Positions 33,674 to 43,287 of a stretch of DNA of 64,000 nt are shown piece by piece. Below the pieces are notes generated by a model that did not search any database, was not told the origin of the DNA, and saw only the letters and a list, made by a program, of their open reading frames with translations. The translations under genes were made by a program, and so were the position numbers. The DNA comes from Alphaproteobacteria bacterium (GTDB lineage: Bacteria; Pseudomonadota; Alphaproteobacteria; Paracaedibacterales; VGCI01), in the NCBI GenBank assembly GCA_016869075.1, contig VGEY01000001.1, positions 239,496-303,495 on the forward strand. Direction: 5' to 3'. Position 1 is the stretch's first letter; each line of letters opens with the position of its first letter.

Positions 33674-35341
33674 TTAAAAAGCAATGTAGTGCTCAAGAAT
33701 GTATTTGCGTGCTTCTTCAATATTTTTACCAAAGCCAAATAAACCATGCAACAGTCCGAAGGCTTTTAAATAGCGTGCAAAACGAATTCCGCGTGAGGCC
33801 AAACTCTCAATCTCTTTATTTATTTTAATAATTCTATGGGGGTCTTTAAGATATTTTGAAACAAGTACATCAATATACATTTGCGTCAATGTTGGGTGAT
33901 TTTGTTCAAATACACCATCAAATATTATATTGCTTAATCCCTTATTGTATAAGCCATATTGACCTCCAAGAACGGGATCATCGGGAAATGAATCATACAC
34001 ATAACCTTTTGCCAAATCTCTAACAGTTACAGGGTTATGCTGGTCAAAGCTATCAACTACAAAATCTATTGCAGCTTGAACATCCCGCTTGTATCCATAC
34101 TTTTCGAAAAGAAGTCCTTTAAATTTTAATTCCATTCCGTCTTCAATGTTGCCAGCAACCAACTCTTCTATGAAAGCTACAACTGTTGGAGAAGCTCCTG
34201 AATGAAGAGCCCAAGGTCCCCCACTCAGTTCTTCAAGACGATCAGAAATTGCCACATCGCTCCCTTGAGATACCCCATATTCTAGGACATCGTTGATAAA
34301 ATCAAAGCTCATGCCATAATTAATTAGAGATGCGTGGGATAATACCTCAAAATCAGCAAGGAGTGCCACATCATCGACACTCTCTTCTCTCTCAAATTGC
34401 CTGTTCAAACTCTGAGGAACTCTCCTTTGAAAATCCAACATCCAATCAAGTGTAACCTCAAATGCACCGGCACTTACTTCAGGTTCTTGCCATAATTCTT
34501 CCAGAATAAGTCTTGCAGCTAAGACATCTTTCTTATAAGCATACATTCCTTTTCTAAGCCCCATAAGCTTCATCATCATTGCTCTTGGGTCATGATGACT
34601 GGCTAACAGTTCTATAATGTTATGTTCGACATCCGATACTAGGGATTTGCTTGAATTTTCATTAAGGCCCTTTTCAAAACTCACATTATTTTCATCTTCG
34701 CTCCTAATACATGAAGGAAGTGAATATGGCATACTATCATAATTCAAACAGTTAAAAAGTAACATATGTAATGAAAGGGGAGTTACATACCTCATTGTTG
34801 GGCGAAACGTGTTCGACCCCTCTTTATACATAGCTCCGAGGAGATGAGAAAGATATGAGCTAAATCTTGCGGAACACCGCGTTGGATTTTTAAAAATTGG
34901 CCATGTGGCAAATTTTTTAATAAAACCTAGGGCATCATCTGCATTTTGTAACATGTTAAGGCGCATCCTAAGAACATGCGCAACTACATTTTCTTTATTC
35001 CAGGTTTTCACCGATCCATAATCGCGATGAAAAGGACGACTAACAATTTCCCATACCTGTGGATTTTTATCGAGAACCTGATTCCAGGCCCTACATACTT
35101 GAGCAATGTGTCCTAAATCAAAGGGCGTAACGTAGCCAAATACACCATTCGCCAGAAGAGCGGTATCCCATTCTTCAAAGGGATAAGAGTCAGGTGAAGA
35201 GGCTGGTGACGTTGCAACACTTAAGGAAGGTGGGGGATTCAATGCTTCTTCTTTTTTACCTGAGCATTCAACAGCTTGACCTCCTATACTTAATCCTAAG
35301 GCAAGGGTGCTAATCCATACTGATCTCAATTTACTTATCAC
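33674..35341 (-). CDS. Exported F-box-like protein with Sel1-like helical repeats
   Basis: A 555-residue protein, probable GTG start at 35341 with AAAGGAG 12 bases upstream, and a signal peptide (VWISTLALGLSIGGQAVE). Residues about 62-100 look like an F-box: VFGYVTPFDLGHIAQVCRAW then LDKNPQVWEIV, the helix-turn-helix that binds SKP1 in eukaryotic ubiquitin ligases. The rest is helical with segments such as YGYKRDVQAAIDFV and FGFGKNIEEARKYIL that resemble Sel1-type TPR repeats. F-box proteins in bacteria are almost always host-directed effectors. Cargo and secretion route are unknown. Upstream are the paired palindromes at 35475-35519. Confidence 0.65.
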   Translation of the reverse strand: MISKLRSVWISTLALGLSIGGQAVECSGKKEEALNPPPSLSVATSPASSPDSYPFEEWDTALLANGVFGYVTPFDLGHIAQVCRAWNQVLDKNPQVWEIVSRPFHRDYGSVKTWNKENVVAHVLRMRLNMLQNADDALGFIKKFATWPIFKNPTRCSARFSSYLSHLLGAMYKEGSNTFRPTMRYVTPLSLHMLLFNCLNYDSMPYSLPSCIRSEDENNVSFEKGLNENSSKSLVSDVEHNIIELLASHHDPRAMMMKLMGLRKGMYAYKKDVLAARLILEELWQEPEVSAGAFEVTLDWMLDFQRRVPQSLNRQFEREESVDDVALLADFEVLSHASLINYGMSFDFINDVLEYGVSQGSDVAISDRLEELSGGPWALHSGASPTVVAFIEELVAGNIEDGMELKFKGLLFEKYGYKRDVQAAIDFVVDSFDQHNPVTVRDLAKGYVYDSFPDDPVLGGQYGLYNKGLSNIIFDGVFEQNHPTLTQMYIDVLVSKYLKDPHRIIKINKEIESLASRGIRFARYLKAFGLLHGLFGFGKNIEEARKYILEHYIAF

Positions 35342-35474
35342 TTTAAAAGCATCTCCTTTATGCGAGTTAATAAAACATCGTAGCCTTTATGTGGTTATTC
35401 TTATCTGCAATTTCAATAGAATTTTAAATAAATATTGTTGTTTTGTTAATGTTGTACTTATTTTTATACTTTCA

Positions 35475-35519
35475 TATACGCTATAGGGTATAAAATGAGT
35501 ATATACTCTATAGCGTATA
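35475..35519. promoter_or_regulatory. Two tandem 18-base palindromic operator-like sites
   Basis: Two copies of TATAC-n-CTATAG-n-GTATA at 35475-35492 and 35502-35519, 27 bases apart. Each is palindromic apart from one mismatched position pair, and together they form an 18-base stem with one mismatch. They lie between the divergent F-box gene and hisS. The layout is that of a dimeric repressor binding twice; no regulator gene is adjacent. Confidence 0.6.
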
Positions 35520-35604
35520 AAACTGCGAAAATCACTGAAGGATTTTCCTCTTTATTATTTGGCTAAAAAGCCGCTATGATCCTTGGTATTAAGGGAAAGA
35601 GATT

Positions 35605-36867
35605 ATGTCTGAAAAATTAATACAACCTGTACGCGGCACCCATGATTTAATGGGGGAGGAATATCGTAAGCATCAAAAGATACGTTGCATCTCCTATGCT
35701 GCAGCAGAAAAATATGGATATGAACCCATCGATACTCCTATTTTTGAGTCCACAAGCATCTTCAAACGTACCATCGGAGAGACGTCGGATATTGTTGGAA
35801 AAGAAATGTATACCTTCCAAGATCGCGGGGGCGAAGACATTACATTACGGCCAGAAGGAACTGCTGCAGTTGCCCGGGCGGTTATTTCAAACAGTCTTAC
35901 CCAATCTCTCCCTCTAAAATTCATTTATGATGGCCCCATGATGCGTTATGAGCGTCCTCAAAAGGGGCGCATGCGCCAATTCTATCAAGTGGGCGTTGAA
36001 TGTTTTGGGATTGAAGACCCCCTTGTGGATGTTGAAACCATTGCATTAGGTGCACACATTTTAGAGCAAATGGGTGTCCTGGCACGTACGAATCTAGAAA
36101 TTAACACGCTGGGAGATGTCTTAAGCCGAAATGCTTATCGTACAGCGCTTGTCGACTATTTCACCCCTTATAAAGACCGCCTTTCCTCTGATAGTCAGAC
36201 ACGCCTACAACGGAATCCTTTGCGAATTTTAGATTCAAAGGACCCCAAGGACCATGAGTTTATTGTCAATGCTCCTTCATTTGAGAAGTTTTTAAATGCG
36301 GACTCTCGCGCTTTTTTTGATAAAGTTTGTAAAGGGCTTGATGCACAAAAAATTTTATATAAATTGAATCCCCACCTTGTTCGAGGTCTTGATTATTATT
36401 GTCATACTGCTTTTGAATTTACGACCACAGATCTCGGTGCACAAGGAGCTGTCTTAGCTGGTGGACGTTATGATGGTCTTGTCTCTCAACTGGGGGGGCC
36501 TGAAATACCAGGAATAGGATGGGCCATGGGCATAGATCGTGTTGCCATGATGCTTGAGGAGCTCCCTCCTCTTCCCCGGCCTATTTCAGTTATTGGTGTC
36601 GGTGAAGCTGAAATGGAACCAGCCTTTCAACTTGCCATGGATTTGCGCCGCCAGGGAATCATCGTTGAATATTCTTATTCAGGAAATATGGGCAAACGGC
36701 TCAAGCGCGCCAATAAAGTTAATGCCTCAATGGCCATTATTATTGGTCCTGATGAAATTGCCTCGGCTCAAGCAACTGTTCGCCATTTGGATACCGGAGA
36801 ACAGAAGGTTGTAGCATTAGCAGACTTGAAACACTATCTTGTCGATACACTCACTAAAAAATCATAG
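35605..36867 (+). CDS. hisS: Histidyl-tRNA synthetase
   Basis: A 420-residue class II synthetase of usual length. VRGTHDLMGEE and the LRPEGTAAVARA segment (motif 2 region) with RYERPQKGRMRQFYQ, the histidine-specific VRGLDYYCHTAFEF and GGRYDGLV, and motif 3 GIGWAMGIDRVAMML are all present; the C-terminal anticodon-binding domain starts near residue 325. It charges tRNA-His in the cytosol. AAGGGA lies 9 bases before the ATG. prfA follows after 9 bases, so they form an operon. Confidence 0.97.
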   Translation: MSEKLIQPVRGTHDLMGEEYRKHQKIRCISYAAAEKYGYEPIDTPIFESTSIFKRTIGETSDIVGKEMYTFQDRGGEDITLRPEGTAAVARAVISNSLTQSLPLKFIYDGPMMRYERPQKGRMRQFYQVGVECFGIEDPLVDVETIALGAHILEQMGVLARTNLEINTLGDVLSRNAYRTALVDYFTPYKDRLSSDSQTRLQRNPLRILDSKDPKDHEFIVNAPSFEKFLNADSRAFFDKVCKGLDAQKILYKLNPHLVRGLDYYCHTAFEFTTTDLGAQGAVLAGGRYDGLVSQLGGPEIPGIGWAMGIDRVAMMLEELPPLPRPISVIGVGEAEMEPAFQLAMDLRRQGIIVEYSYSGNMGKRLKRANKVNASMAIIIGPDEIASAQATVRHLDTGEQKVVALADLKHYLVDTLTKKS

Positions 36868-36876
36868 GGATTATTC

Positions 36877-37956
36877 GTGTCTTTCTCTCTCAAACTTGAA
36901 CGTCTTTTACAGCGCTACAACGACTTACGGGATGCATTAGCCGCAAGCACAGTTGCAGACCCTCAAGAATTTGCAAAGACCTCAAAAGAATTTTCTGATC
37001 TTACCCCAGTGGCTGAGGCCATTACCCATCTTAAAGAAACAGAACAAGAAATTGCAAATCTAGAAGAGATTCTTGCTGACCCAACAATCGATAAAGAAAT
37101 GAAAGACCTTATATTATCCGAACTCCAGGAGCTTAAAGTAAAAAAACCAGATTTAGAACTTGCTTTAAAAATTCTTCTTCTTCCGAAAGATGCCGATGAT
37201 GAACGCAACGTGATCGTAGAAGTTCGCGCGGGAACAGGTGGAGAAGAAGCAGGCCTCTTTGCAGCTGCATTGTTACGAATGTATCAGCGCTATGCTGCTG
37301 TTAAGGGCTGGAAATATGAACTTATGGAAATGAATGAAACCGGCATGGGGGGCATTCGCGAGGCAAGCGCATCCATTTCAGGAAAAGGTGTTTATGCGCG
37401 CTTAAAATATGAATCCGGCGTCCATCGTGTCCAACGTGTCCCTGAAACAGAGGCAAGCGGCCGCATCCATACTTCAGCTGCTACGATTGCTGTTTTACCA
37501 GAAGTTGAAGATGTAGATATTCATATTGATGAAAAAGATCTGGTCATAGATGTGTATCGGGCTTCAGGCGCAGGTGGCCAACATGTTAACACGACTGACA
37601 GCGCCGTTCGTATTACCCACATTCCGACAGGCGTGGTTGTGACACAGCAGGATGAACGCTCCCAACATAAAAACCGAGCCAAAGCCATGAAGATTTTGCG
37701 CGCGCGCCTTTACGAGGCTGAAAGGATGCGTAAAGATGCTGAACGCGCAGCGAGCAGGAAAAGTCAAATTGGCTCTGGTGACCGATCAGAACGTATTCGC
37801 ACCTACAATTTTCCCCAAGGACGTGTCAGTGATCATCGCATCAATCTTACGCTTTATAAGATACAGCAAATCATGGAGGGGGAGGCCCTCGATGAATTGA
37901 TTGATGCTCTTACCGCTGAAGATCAAGCTGCAAAGCTTGCTGAGGTAGCAGAATGA
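36877..37956 (+). CDS. prfA: Peptide chain release factor 1
   Basis: A 359-residue class I release factor, GTG start with AGGGA upstream. The catalytic GGQ is in [19 protein letters not shown], and [19 protein letters not shown] is the conserved C-terminal segment. Length and domains are normal for RF1, which ends translation at UAA and UAG. I see no PrmC methyltransferase downstream, where it often sits; the next gene is on the other strand. Confidence 0.96.
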   Translation: MSFSLKLERLLQRYNDLRDALAASTVADPQEFAKTSKEFSDLTPVAEAITHLKETEQEIANLEEILADPTIDKEMKDLILSELQELKVKKPDLELALKILLLPKDADDERNVIVEVRAGTGGEEAGLFAAALLRMYQRYAAVKGWKYELMEMNETGMGGIREASASISGKGVYARLKYESGVHRVQRVPETEASGRIHTSAATIAVLPEVEDVDIHIDEKDLVIDVYRASGAGGQHVNTTDSAVRITHIPTGVVVTQQDERSQHKNRAKAMKILRARLYEAERMRKDAERAASRKSQIGSGDRSERIRTYNFPQGRVSDHRINLTLYKIQQIMEGEALDELIDALTAEDQAAKLAEVAE

Positions 37957-37974
37957 CCACGAGAATTGACTTTT

Positions 37975-38409
37975 TTATTTATTAAAATCTATAAGAGTAA
38001 GATTCGGGATAACCTGATCAACTTTTTGCCAGTATAGAGGGTGCGTTTCTTCTAATCGTTGGAAAGAGTTGGGGAGACGTCGCTGCGCGTTGTCTCCGGT
38101 CGTTGCTGTCTCATCCTTAATGTTTACCCTGGCTTGAATGGGGACCATTCCAGATCCAGAGCGAATTTTAGATGCATTTTGCCATTCTTTTGGAGACATG
38201 CCTTTTTGAGAAACTTCTTCAAAGGCAGGAACCTCTTCTTCAGGAGCAACCATTGTCTCTTCACCAAAAAGCATTGAGTCAGGGATATAGAGCTCATCTG
38301 AATTATTAAAACTTTCATCAATCTCTGGAAGAGTTTGTGCCAAAGCAACCTTTACAAACCCAAAAAACAGTATAAAAGGTATTATTTGTCTCAGTGTTCC
38401 ACTTAGCAT
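37975..38409 (-). CDS. Exported acidic hypothetical protein
   Basis: A 144-residue protein with a signal peptide (IIPFILFFGFVKVALA) and an acidic mature part (EEEVPAFEEV). Its second half has SGSGMVPIQARVNIKD and HPLYWQKVDQ, which suggest a small beta domain, but I recognise no family. It is convergent with prfA, 18 bases apart. Confidence 0.55.
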   Translation of the reverse strand: MLSGTLRQIIPFILFFGFVKVALAQTLPEIDESFNNSDELYIPDSMLFGEETMVAPEEEVPAFEEVSQKGMSPKEWQNASKIRSGSGMVPIQARVNIKDETATTGDNAQRRLPNSFQRLEETHPLYWQKVDQVIPNLTLIDFNK

Positions 38410-38574
38410 AATGTTCTAGCCTTTAAAAAAATTCTCATGCCCTCAGAATATCTTTTTAAGGTTAACGGAAAGTTGACAGAGAGAAATTAAGCACTAAGCA
38501 TTTGCTCATATTGCCGGATTTTTATAAACGTTTTATAGTTATGGTAGATTAATGAATGAAAGTGTTTCCTTATT

Positions 38575-39360
38575 GTGACTAAGCCTCCTTCTTTTCTTAA
38601 ATTACAAAATCCCATTAGGAGCTTAGCTTATCGGTATACACCCCCAAAGAAAAAAACACCCCTTACTATCGTCTATCTCTATGGCTTTCGATCCGATATG
38701 AATGGAGATAAAGTCCTCTACTTAGAAAGTTTATGTAAAAAAGAAGGGCTTGGCTTCCTTGCCTTCGACTACTCAGGACATGGGAATTCTTCTGGTAAAT
38801 TTGAGGAGGGAACAATCAGCCGGTGGTTCTTAGACTCCCTAGATATGATAGATCACTTTGTAAAAACCCCCGTCATCCTTGTGGGGTCAAGCATGGGGGG
38901 CTGGTTAGCGCATTTAGTAGCCTTACAACGCCCTCAAATCGTTAAGGGATTATTAGGAATTGCCAGTGCGCCTGATTTTACAGATGAACTTATGTGGAAA
39001 AGGTTTAGCTATAAGCAGCAAACTGAGCTTATAAACAAAGGAAAGACCGTCATTGCAACTGAATATAATTTAAAAGGATGGACCATCACCAAGAAACTTA
39101 TTGAAGACGGCAGAAAACATCGTCTTTTAGGAAAAACCATTAAATTAAACATCCCCATTCGCTTGCTGCATGGAACTAAAGATGCAAATGTTCCCATTAC
39201 TTATTCCTATCAACTCCTTGATTTGCATACCACTTCAAATATTGCGGTAACCCTTATCAAGTCAGGGGACCACCGTTTATCACGTAAAGAAGACTTGATA
39301 ATCTTAGGCCATACCTTGCAAGAACTTATTGAGACATATCTATTGACAAAAGAGGAGTAA
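38575..39360 (+). CDS. Alpha/beta hydrolase
   Basis: A 261-residue protein of the alpha/beta hydrolase fold. The nucleophile elbow is VGSSMGGW (Ser), preceded by FLAFDYSGHGNSSG (oxyanion region); the acid is likely in LLHGTKDANVPI and the catalytic His in SGDHRLS. This resembles the BAAT/serine aminopeptidase S33 group, esterases or lipases with unknown substrates. The start appears to be GTG at 38575 with no clear ribosome-binding site. No signal peptide, so cytosolic. Followed by tRNA-Leu. Confidence 0.87.
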   Translation: MTKPPSFLKLQNPIRSLAYRYTPPKKKTPLTIVYLYGFRSDMNGDKVLYLESLCKKEGLGFLAFDYSGHGNSSGKFEEGTISRWFLDSLDMIDHFVKTPVILVGSSMGGWLAHLVALQRPQIVKGLLGIASAPDFTDELMWKRFSYKQQTELINKGKTVIATEYNLKGWTITKKLIEDGRKHRLLGKTIKLNIPIRLLHGTKDANVPITYSYQLLDLHTTSNIAVTLIKSGDHRLSRKEDLIILGHTLQELIETYLLTKEE

Positions 39361-39401
39361 GACTTTTATCAAAGGGTTATATTCATTCACGTTGAGTATA
39401 A

Positions 39402-39488
39402 GCCCAGATGGCGGAATTGGTAGACGCGCTAGCTTCAGGTGCTAGTGGGCGCAAGCTCGTGGAAGTTCGAGTCTTCTTCTGGGCACCA
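39402..39488 (+). tRNA. tRNA-Leu(CAG)
   Basis: An 87-base tRNA with encoded CCA. The acceptor stem GCCCAGA pairs with TCTGGGC; the anticodon arm CTAGC-TTCAGGT-GCTAG gives anticodon CAG, reading CUG leucine codons. The long variable arm (GGGCGCAAGCTCGT) is that of a type II tRNA, and the T-arm GTTCGAGTC is intact. Confidence 0.96.
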
Positions 39489-39543
39489 TTTCTATGGTCG
39501 TAACATCCCCTTAAAATATAGGACAAGAAAGGATAAATAACCC

Positions 39544-40158
39544 GTGAAGATCCAATTATATAAAAATGATTTACCAGATGGGCTTGATCTGGGTAACTTG
39601 GTTGCTATTGACACGGAAGCTATGGGATTAAGGCCACATAGAGACCGCTTATGCTTGGTACAACTTAGCGCCGGGGACGGTCATTGCCATTTGGTTCAGT
39701 TTCCTAAAAGAGAGTATGAAAAGGCTCATAACTTAAAGCGCCTTCTCAAAGATCAAAAAGTGACTAAATTATTTCATTTTGCACGCTTTGATGTCATGAT
39801 TTTATTCCATACGTTTGGCGTCATGGCGACTCCCCTTTATTGCACAAAGATTGCCTCAAAGCTTATTCGTACGTTTACAGACAAACACAGTTTAAAGGAT
39901 TTGTGTAAGGAATTGCTCAAAGTTGAAATTTCAAAACAGGAACAAACATCTGACTGGGGAGCAGAAGAGTTAACATCCGACCAGCTGCGTTACGCCGCCA
40001 CTGATGTTTTGCACCTACATGCTTTAAAATCCCGCCTTGATGGCCTTCTAGAGCGAGAAAACCAGATGGAAATAGCCCAAGCATGCTTTTCTTTTATCCC
40101 TACGCGAGCCAAGTTAGATTTAATTGCTGGTGAAGCGTTTGATATATTTGAACACTAA
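39544..40158 (+). CDS. rnd: Ribonuclease D-like 3'-5' exonuclease
   Basis: A 204-residue DEDD exonuclease, GTG start. LVAIDTEAMGLRPHRDRLCL has Exo I (D, E), LFHFARFDVMILF is Exo II, and QLRYAATDVLHLHAL is Exo III with Tyr and Asp, defining the DEDDy type. It lacks the HRDC domains of full RNase D; this short version is the usual alphaproteobacterial one and trims RNA 3' ends. It precedes kdsD and the lpt genes, an order known in the class. Confidence 0.9.
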   Translation: MKIQLYKNDLPDGLDLGNLVAIDTEAMGLRPHRDRLCLVQLSAGDGHCHLVQFPKREYEKAHNLKRLLKDQKVTKLFHFARFDVMILFHTFGVMATPLYCTKIASKLIRTFTDKHSLKDLCKELLKVEISKQEQTSDWGAEELTSDQLRYAATDVLHLHALKSRLDGLLERENQMEIAQACFSFIPTRAKLDLIAGEAFDIFEH

Positions 40159-40241
40159 TTTGCCGCTATTATTGATTTTTCTTGAAATTTAGTGCACATA
40201 ATACTGTATTACCTTAGTACTTCATATCAGGATCGTTAGAT

Positions 40242-41249
40242 ATGTCTAAAGCTGTTGCAATAAAAATCGTCCACGATGAATCTTTGATTTTAAAGACTGC
40301 CCGTGCAGCCCTTTTGACCGAAACATCAGGATTACAAGCTCTTACAAACTCTTTAGATGAGAGTTTTGAAAAGGCTGTTAAGCTCATTGAAGCCCTTTCT
40401 ACCTCTGGGCGCGTTATTATAAGTGGGATGGGGAAAAGTGCCCATGTGGCCAGGAAGATTGCCGCTACATTGGCTTCCACAGGTCAACCAGCTTATTTCG
40501 TCCATCCGGGTGAAGCAAGTCACGGCGATCTTGGGATGATAACGCAGCAAGATTTGGTTATTGCCCTCTCCTATTCAGGTGAAACCCAAGAATTAAGTAA
40601 TCTTATTACTTATACACGGCGATTTAATATTCCTCTCATTGCTATTACCGGTAAAGAGACGGGCACTCTTGCAAAAGTTGCCACTGTAGCCTTAATTCTA
40701 CCTACTGTTGCCGAGGCATGCCCAATGGGTCTTGCCCCCACGACCTCTACCACGATGATGATGGCTTTAGGCGATGCTTTGGCCATTGCTTTGCTTTCAG
40801 TACGTGGGTTCTCTTCCAATGATTTCCTTGTTTATCACCCTGGAGGACTCTTGGGAAGCAGTCTAGCGCGTGTTGGAGATAAAATGTACAAAGATGAAAG
40901 ACTTCCTTTTGCACGTGAAGATACCCACATGAGCGATGTTATCCTTGAAATGTCATCAAAAGGGTTCGGCTGTGTGGGAATTCTCAATGATCAGGGATAT
41001 TTAACGGGCATAATAACCGACGGCGACTTACGCCGCCATATGAGCCCAAGTGTCCTAACACAAAAAGCCATAGATATTATGACCGTGAAACCAACGGTTA
41101 TTACTGCTGATGTTCTCATGGCTCAAGCTCTTTCTTTATTAAACCAAAAATCAATCACAAGTCTTTTTGTGGTCGAATCCCTCACCTACCCTGCTAAGCC
41201 CATCGGTATAATTCACATTCATGATTTCTTACGCATGGGGGTTATGTAA
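40242..41249 (+). CDS. kdsD: Arabinose-5-phosphate isomerase (KdsD/KpsF)
   Basis: A 335-residue protein. The N-terminal SIS domain has SGMGKSAHVARKIAATLAST, FVHPGEASHGDLGM and the LAPTTSTTMMMALGDALA segment (written to its first 18 residues), and the C-terminal half has two CBS domains (GILNDQGYLTGIITDGDL; PIGIIHIHDFLRMGV). It converts ribulose-5-phosphate into arabinose-5-phosphate for KDO in lipopolysaccharide. Adjacent lptC/A/B genes agree. Confidence 0.95.
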   Translation: MSKAVAIKIVHDESLILKTARAALLTETSGLQALTNSLDESFEKAVKLIEALSTSGRVIISGMGKSAHVARKIAATLASTGQPAYFVHPGEASHGDLGMITQQDLVIALSYSGETQELSNLITYTRRFNIPLIAITGKETGTLAKVATVALILPTVAEACPMGLAPTTSTTMMMALGDALAIALLSVRGFSSNDFLVYHPGGLLGSSLARVGDKMYKDERLPFAREDTHMSDVILEMSSKGFGCVGILNDQGYLTGIITDGDLRRHMSPSVLTQKAIDIMTVKPTVITADVLMAQALSLLNQKSITSLFVVESLTYPAKPIGIIHIHDFLRMGVM

Positions 41250-41275
41250 GTTCCATGGAAATTAGGTTTACTTAA

Positions 41276-41926
41276 ATGAAGCCAAAGTTAAATAAATGGA
41301 ATTTTACTCCTCGCATGATGTTGCATGACATCCAAGCTCTTAAGAATAGAAGTCGTATTATTGAGCGCCTAAAATACAGCTTACCCGGAATTGCTCTTTT
41401 TGCATTGATGATTTTGATTTGCTGGCCACAAGCCCAGAAGTGGATTTCTACTCAACAACCAACCTTAGCGAAAAGTGCGACGGTTCCTTTAAGAAATAAC
41501 ACGGCCACAAATCCGGAGTATCGGGGAACAGACGATAAAAACCAACCTTATACAATTACCGCGGACTACGGAACTGAAATATCGACCGAGGAAATTGATC
41601 TCACAAATCCAAAAATGGTCATGACATTAAAATCAGGGGATTATTTAACTTTAAAAGCATCATCGGGCAAGCTTAATAAAATGACAAACAATATGCATTT
41701 AATAGGTAAGGTTACTTTAACACATTCCCATGGGTACATTTTAGAAACACCTGAAGCCTGGATTAATTGTAATCAAGGTACTGCCTATGGTTCCACTCAC
41801 ATTTCTGGAAATGGTCCCTCAGGTATTATCCATGCGCAAGGATTTCGTTTAACAGAGAAGGGTAACAAAATTAGCTTCATGGGGGGAACTCAATTGCTCC
41901 TCCGCACCCAGGAGAAGCAAAAATAA
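41276..41926 (+). CDS. lptC: LPS export protein LptC
   Basis: A 216-residue bitopic protein: a cytosolic N-terminus, one membrane segment (LPGIALFALMILICW, residues about 37-55) and a periplasmic LptC/YrbK domain (PEYRGTDDKNQPYTITAD, YLTLKASSGKLNK, LIGKVTLTHSHGYIL). It hands LPS from LptBFG to LptA. The stop overlaps the lptA start by one base. Position between kdsD and lptA confirms the call. Confidence 0.92.
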   Translation: MKPKLNKWNFTPRMMLHDIQALKNRSRIIERLKYSLPGIALFALMILICWPQAQKWISTQQPTLAKSATVPLRNNTATNPEYRGTDDKNQPYTITADYGTEISTEEIDLTNPKMVMTLKSGDYLTLKASSGKLNKMTNNMHLIGKVTLTHSHGYILETPEAWINCNQGTAYGSTHISGNGPSGIIHAQGFRLTEKGNKISFMGGTQLLLRTQEKQK

Positions 41927-42432
41927 TGAAAGTTATATGGTCAATTTTATTAGGTAGTTTTGTTTTATTTGAAGCCGTAAACGCGGCAGACTCACCCCCT
42001 CTCACTTCTGAAAATCAATCAAATATTAAAATCACATCAGAACAAATAAACTGTGAGCAAAATCAAAATACATGCACGGCTTTGGGGAATGCAGTAGCAG
42101 AAAAATTGAACGATCCTAAGAAAAAAATTTTAAAGGCAGATAAAATTACTGTTCATTTTACCAAGAAACAAGGAAATGAGCCTACGAAAATTGCTCTTTT
42201 AGAAGCAGAGGGAAATGTTTTTTTTATAATTGGCGACATTATCATTAAAGGAAAAAAAGGGAATTATATTACCGAAAGCGAAACAGCAGAAGTCTTTGAA
42301 GATGTCAAAATCACTGATGATAAAAATCAACTGGACGGAAATTATGCAAGCGTTAATATGAGGACAGGACACTATTCTATTAAAGGGGATAAAAATCGCG
42401 TTCAAGCTTTGATTTTTACGAAAGAGAAATGA
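41926..42432 (+). CDS. lptA: LPS transport periplasmic protein LptA
   Basis: A 168-residue OstA-like protein with a signal peptide (VIWSILLGSFVLFEAVNA). Strand-rich motifs such as TCTALGNAVAEK, KADKITVHF, EAEGNVFFIIGD and AEVFEDVKITDDKNQLDG are typical of the beta-jellyroll that forms the periplasmic LPS bridge. The ATG shares one base with the lptC stop (TAATG). Confidence 0.93.
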   Translation: MKVIWSILLGSFVLFEAVNAADSPPLTSENQSNIKITSEQINCEQNQNTCTALGNAVAEKLNDPKKKILKADKITVHFTKKQGNEPTKIALLEAEGNVFFIIGDIIIKGKKGNYITESETAEVFEDVKITDDKNQLDGNYASVNMRTGHYSIKGDKNRVQALIFTKEK

Positions 42433-42480
42433 AAAGAGATAAAAAGCGATCAGCTATGAAAACTAACAGAGTCAATATAC

Positions 42481-43224
42481 ATGTCAACTAAACAAATTAT
42501 ACCCACAGGCCTTGTAGCAGAAAATCTGGGAAAAATATATAACAAGCGGCCTATTCTGATAGGAGCAAGCTTTCATCTTCAAAGAGGAGAAGCCATAGGT
42601 TTACTGGGTCCGAATGGTGCTGGGAAAACAACATGTTTTTCTATTATTACAGGTCTCATTTCTCCTGATATGGGTAAAATTTGGCTTGATAATCATGATA
42701 TTACACACCTCCCCATGTATCGGCGAGCACGGCTTGGCATTGGATATTTACCCCAAGAGGCTTCTATCTTTCGCGGCATGAATGTAGAACAAAACATTCG
42801 TGCTGTTTTAGAATTAATTGAACCTTCACAAGAACTCCGTGAGCAAACAATTGACTCCCTCCTCGATGAATTTTCTATTAGTCATTTGCGCCAATCTCCA
42901 GCTGTGTCTTTATCAGGAGGCGAACGGCGCCGTGTGGAAATTGCAAGAGCTTTGGCTACCTCCCCTCATTTTCTCCTCTTGGACGAACCATTAGCTGGCA
43001 TTGACCCCATTGCCATGGGCGAAATTCGGGAATTAATATTGCACCTAAAAATGCGAGGTATTGGGGTTCTTATCACAGATCACAATGTTCGTGAAACTCT
43101 TGATATTGTGGATAGAGCTTATATCTTACATAATGGACAAGTCCTCATGGAAGGTACGCCGGAAGAAATTATTTCTCACCAAGACGTTCGACGCGTTTAC
43201 CTTGGAGAAAGGTTTAGTCTTTAA
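42481..43224 (+). CDS. lptB: LPS export ABC transporter ATPase LptB
   Basis: A 247-residue ABC ATPase with Walker [14 protein letters not shown]-loop [13 protein letters not shown], signature [16 protein letters not shown], Walker [14 protein letters not shown] and H-loop [11 protein letters not shown]. The sequence around the Q-loop is specific to LptB. It powers LPS extraction with LptFG, whose genes are elsewhere. In many Alphaproteobacteria rpoN follows; here hpf follows directly, 63 bases later. Confidence 0.97.
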   Translation: MSTKQIIPTGLVAENLGKIYNKRPILIGASFHLQRGEAIGLLGPNGAGKTTCFSIITGLISPDMGKIWLDNHDITHLPMYRRARLGIGYLPQEASIFRGMNVEQNIRAVLELIEPSQELREQTIDSLLDEFSISHLRQSPAVSLSGGERRRVEIARALATSPHFLLLDEPLAGIDPIAMGEIRELILHLKMRGIGVLITDHNVRETLDIVDRAYILHNGQVLMEGTPEEIISHQDVRRVYLGERFSL

Positions 43225-43287
43225 GATAGTATTAGGTAGTATTTGGAAAAAGGTTTGTTGGTTACATCAAAAAGAGGGAATAAAGTA

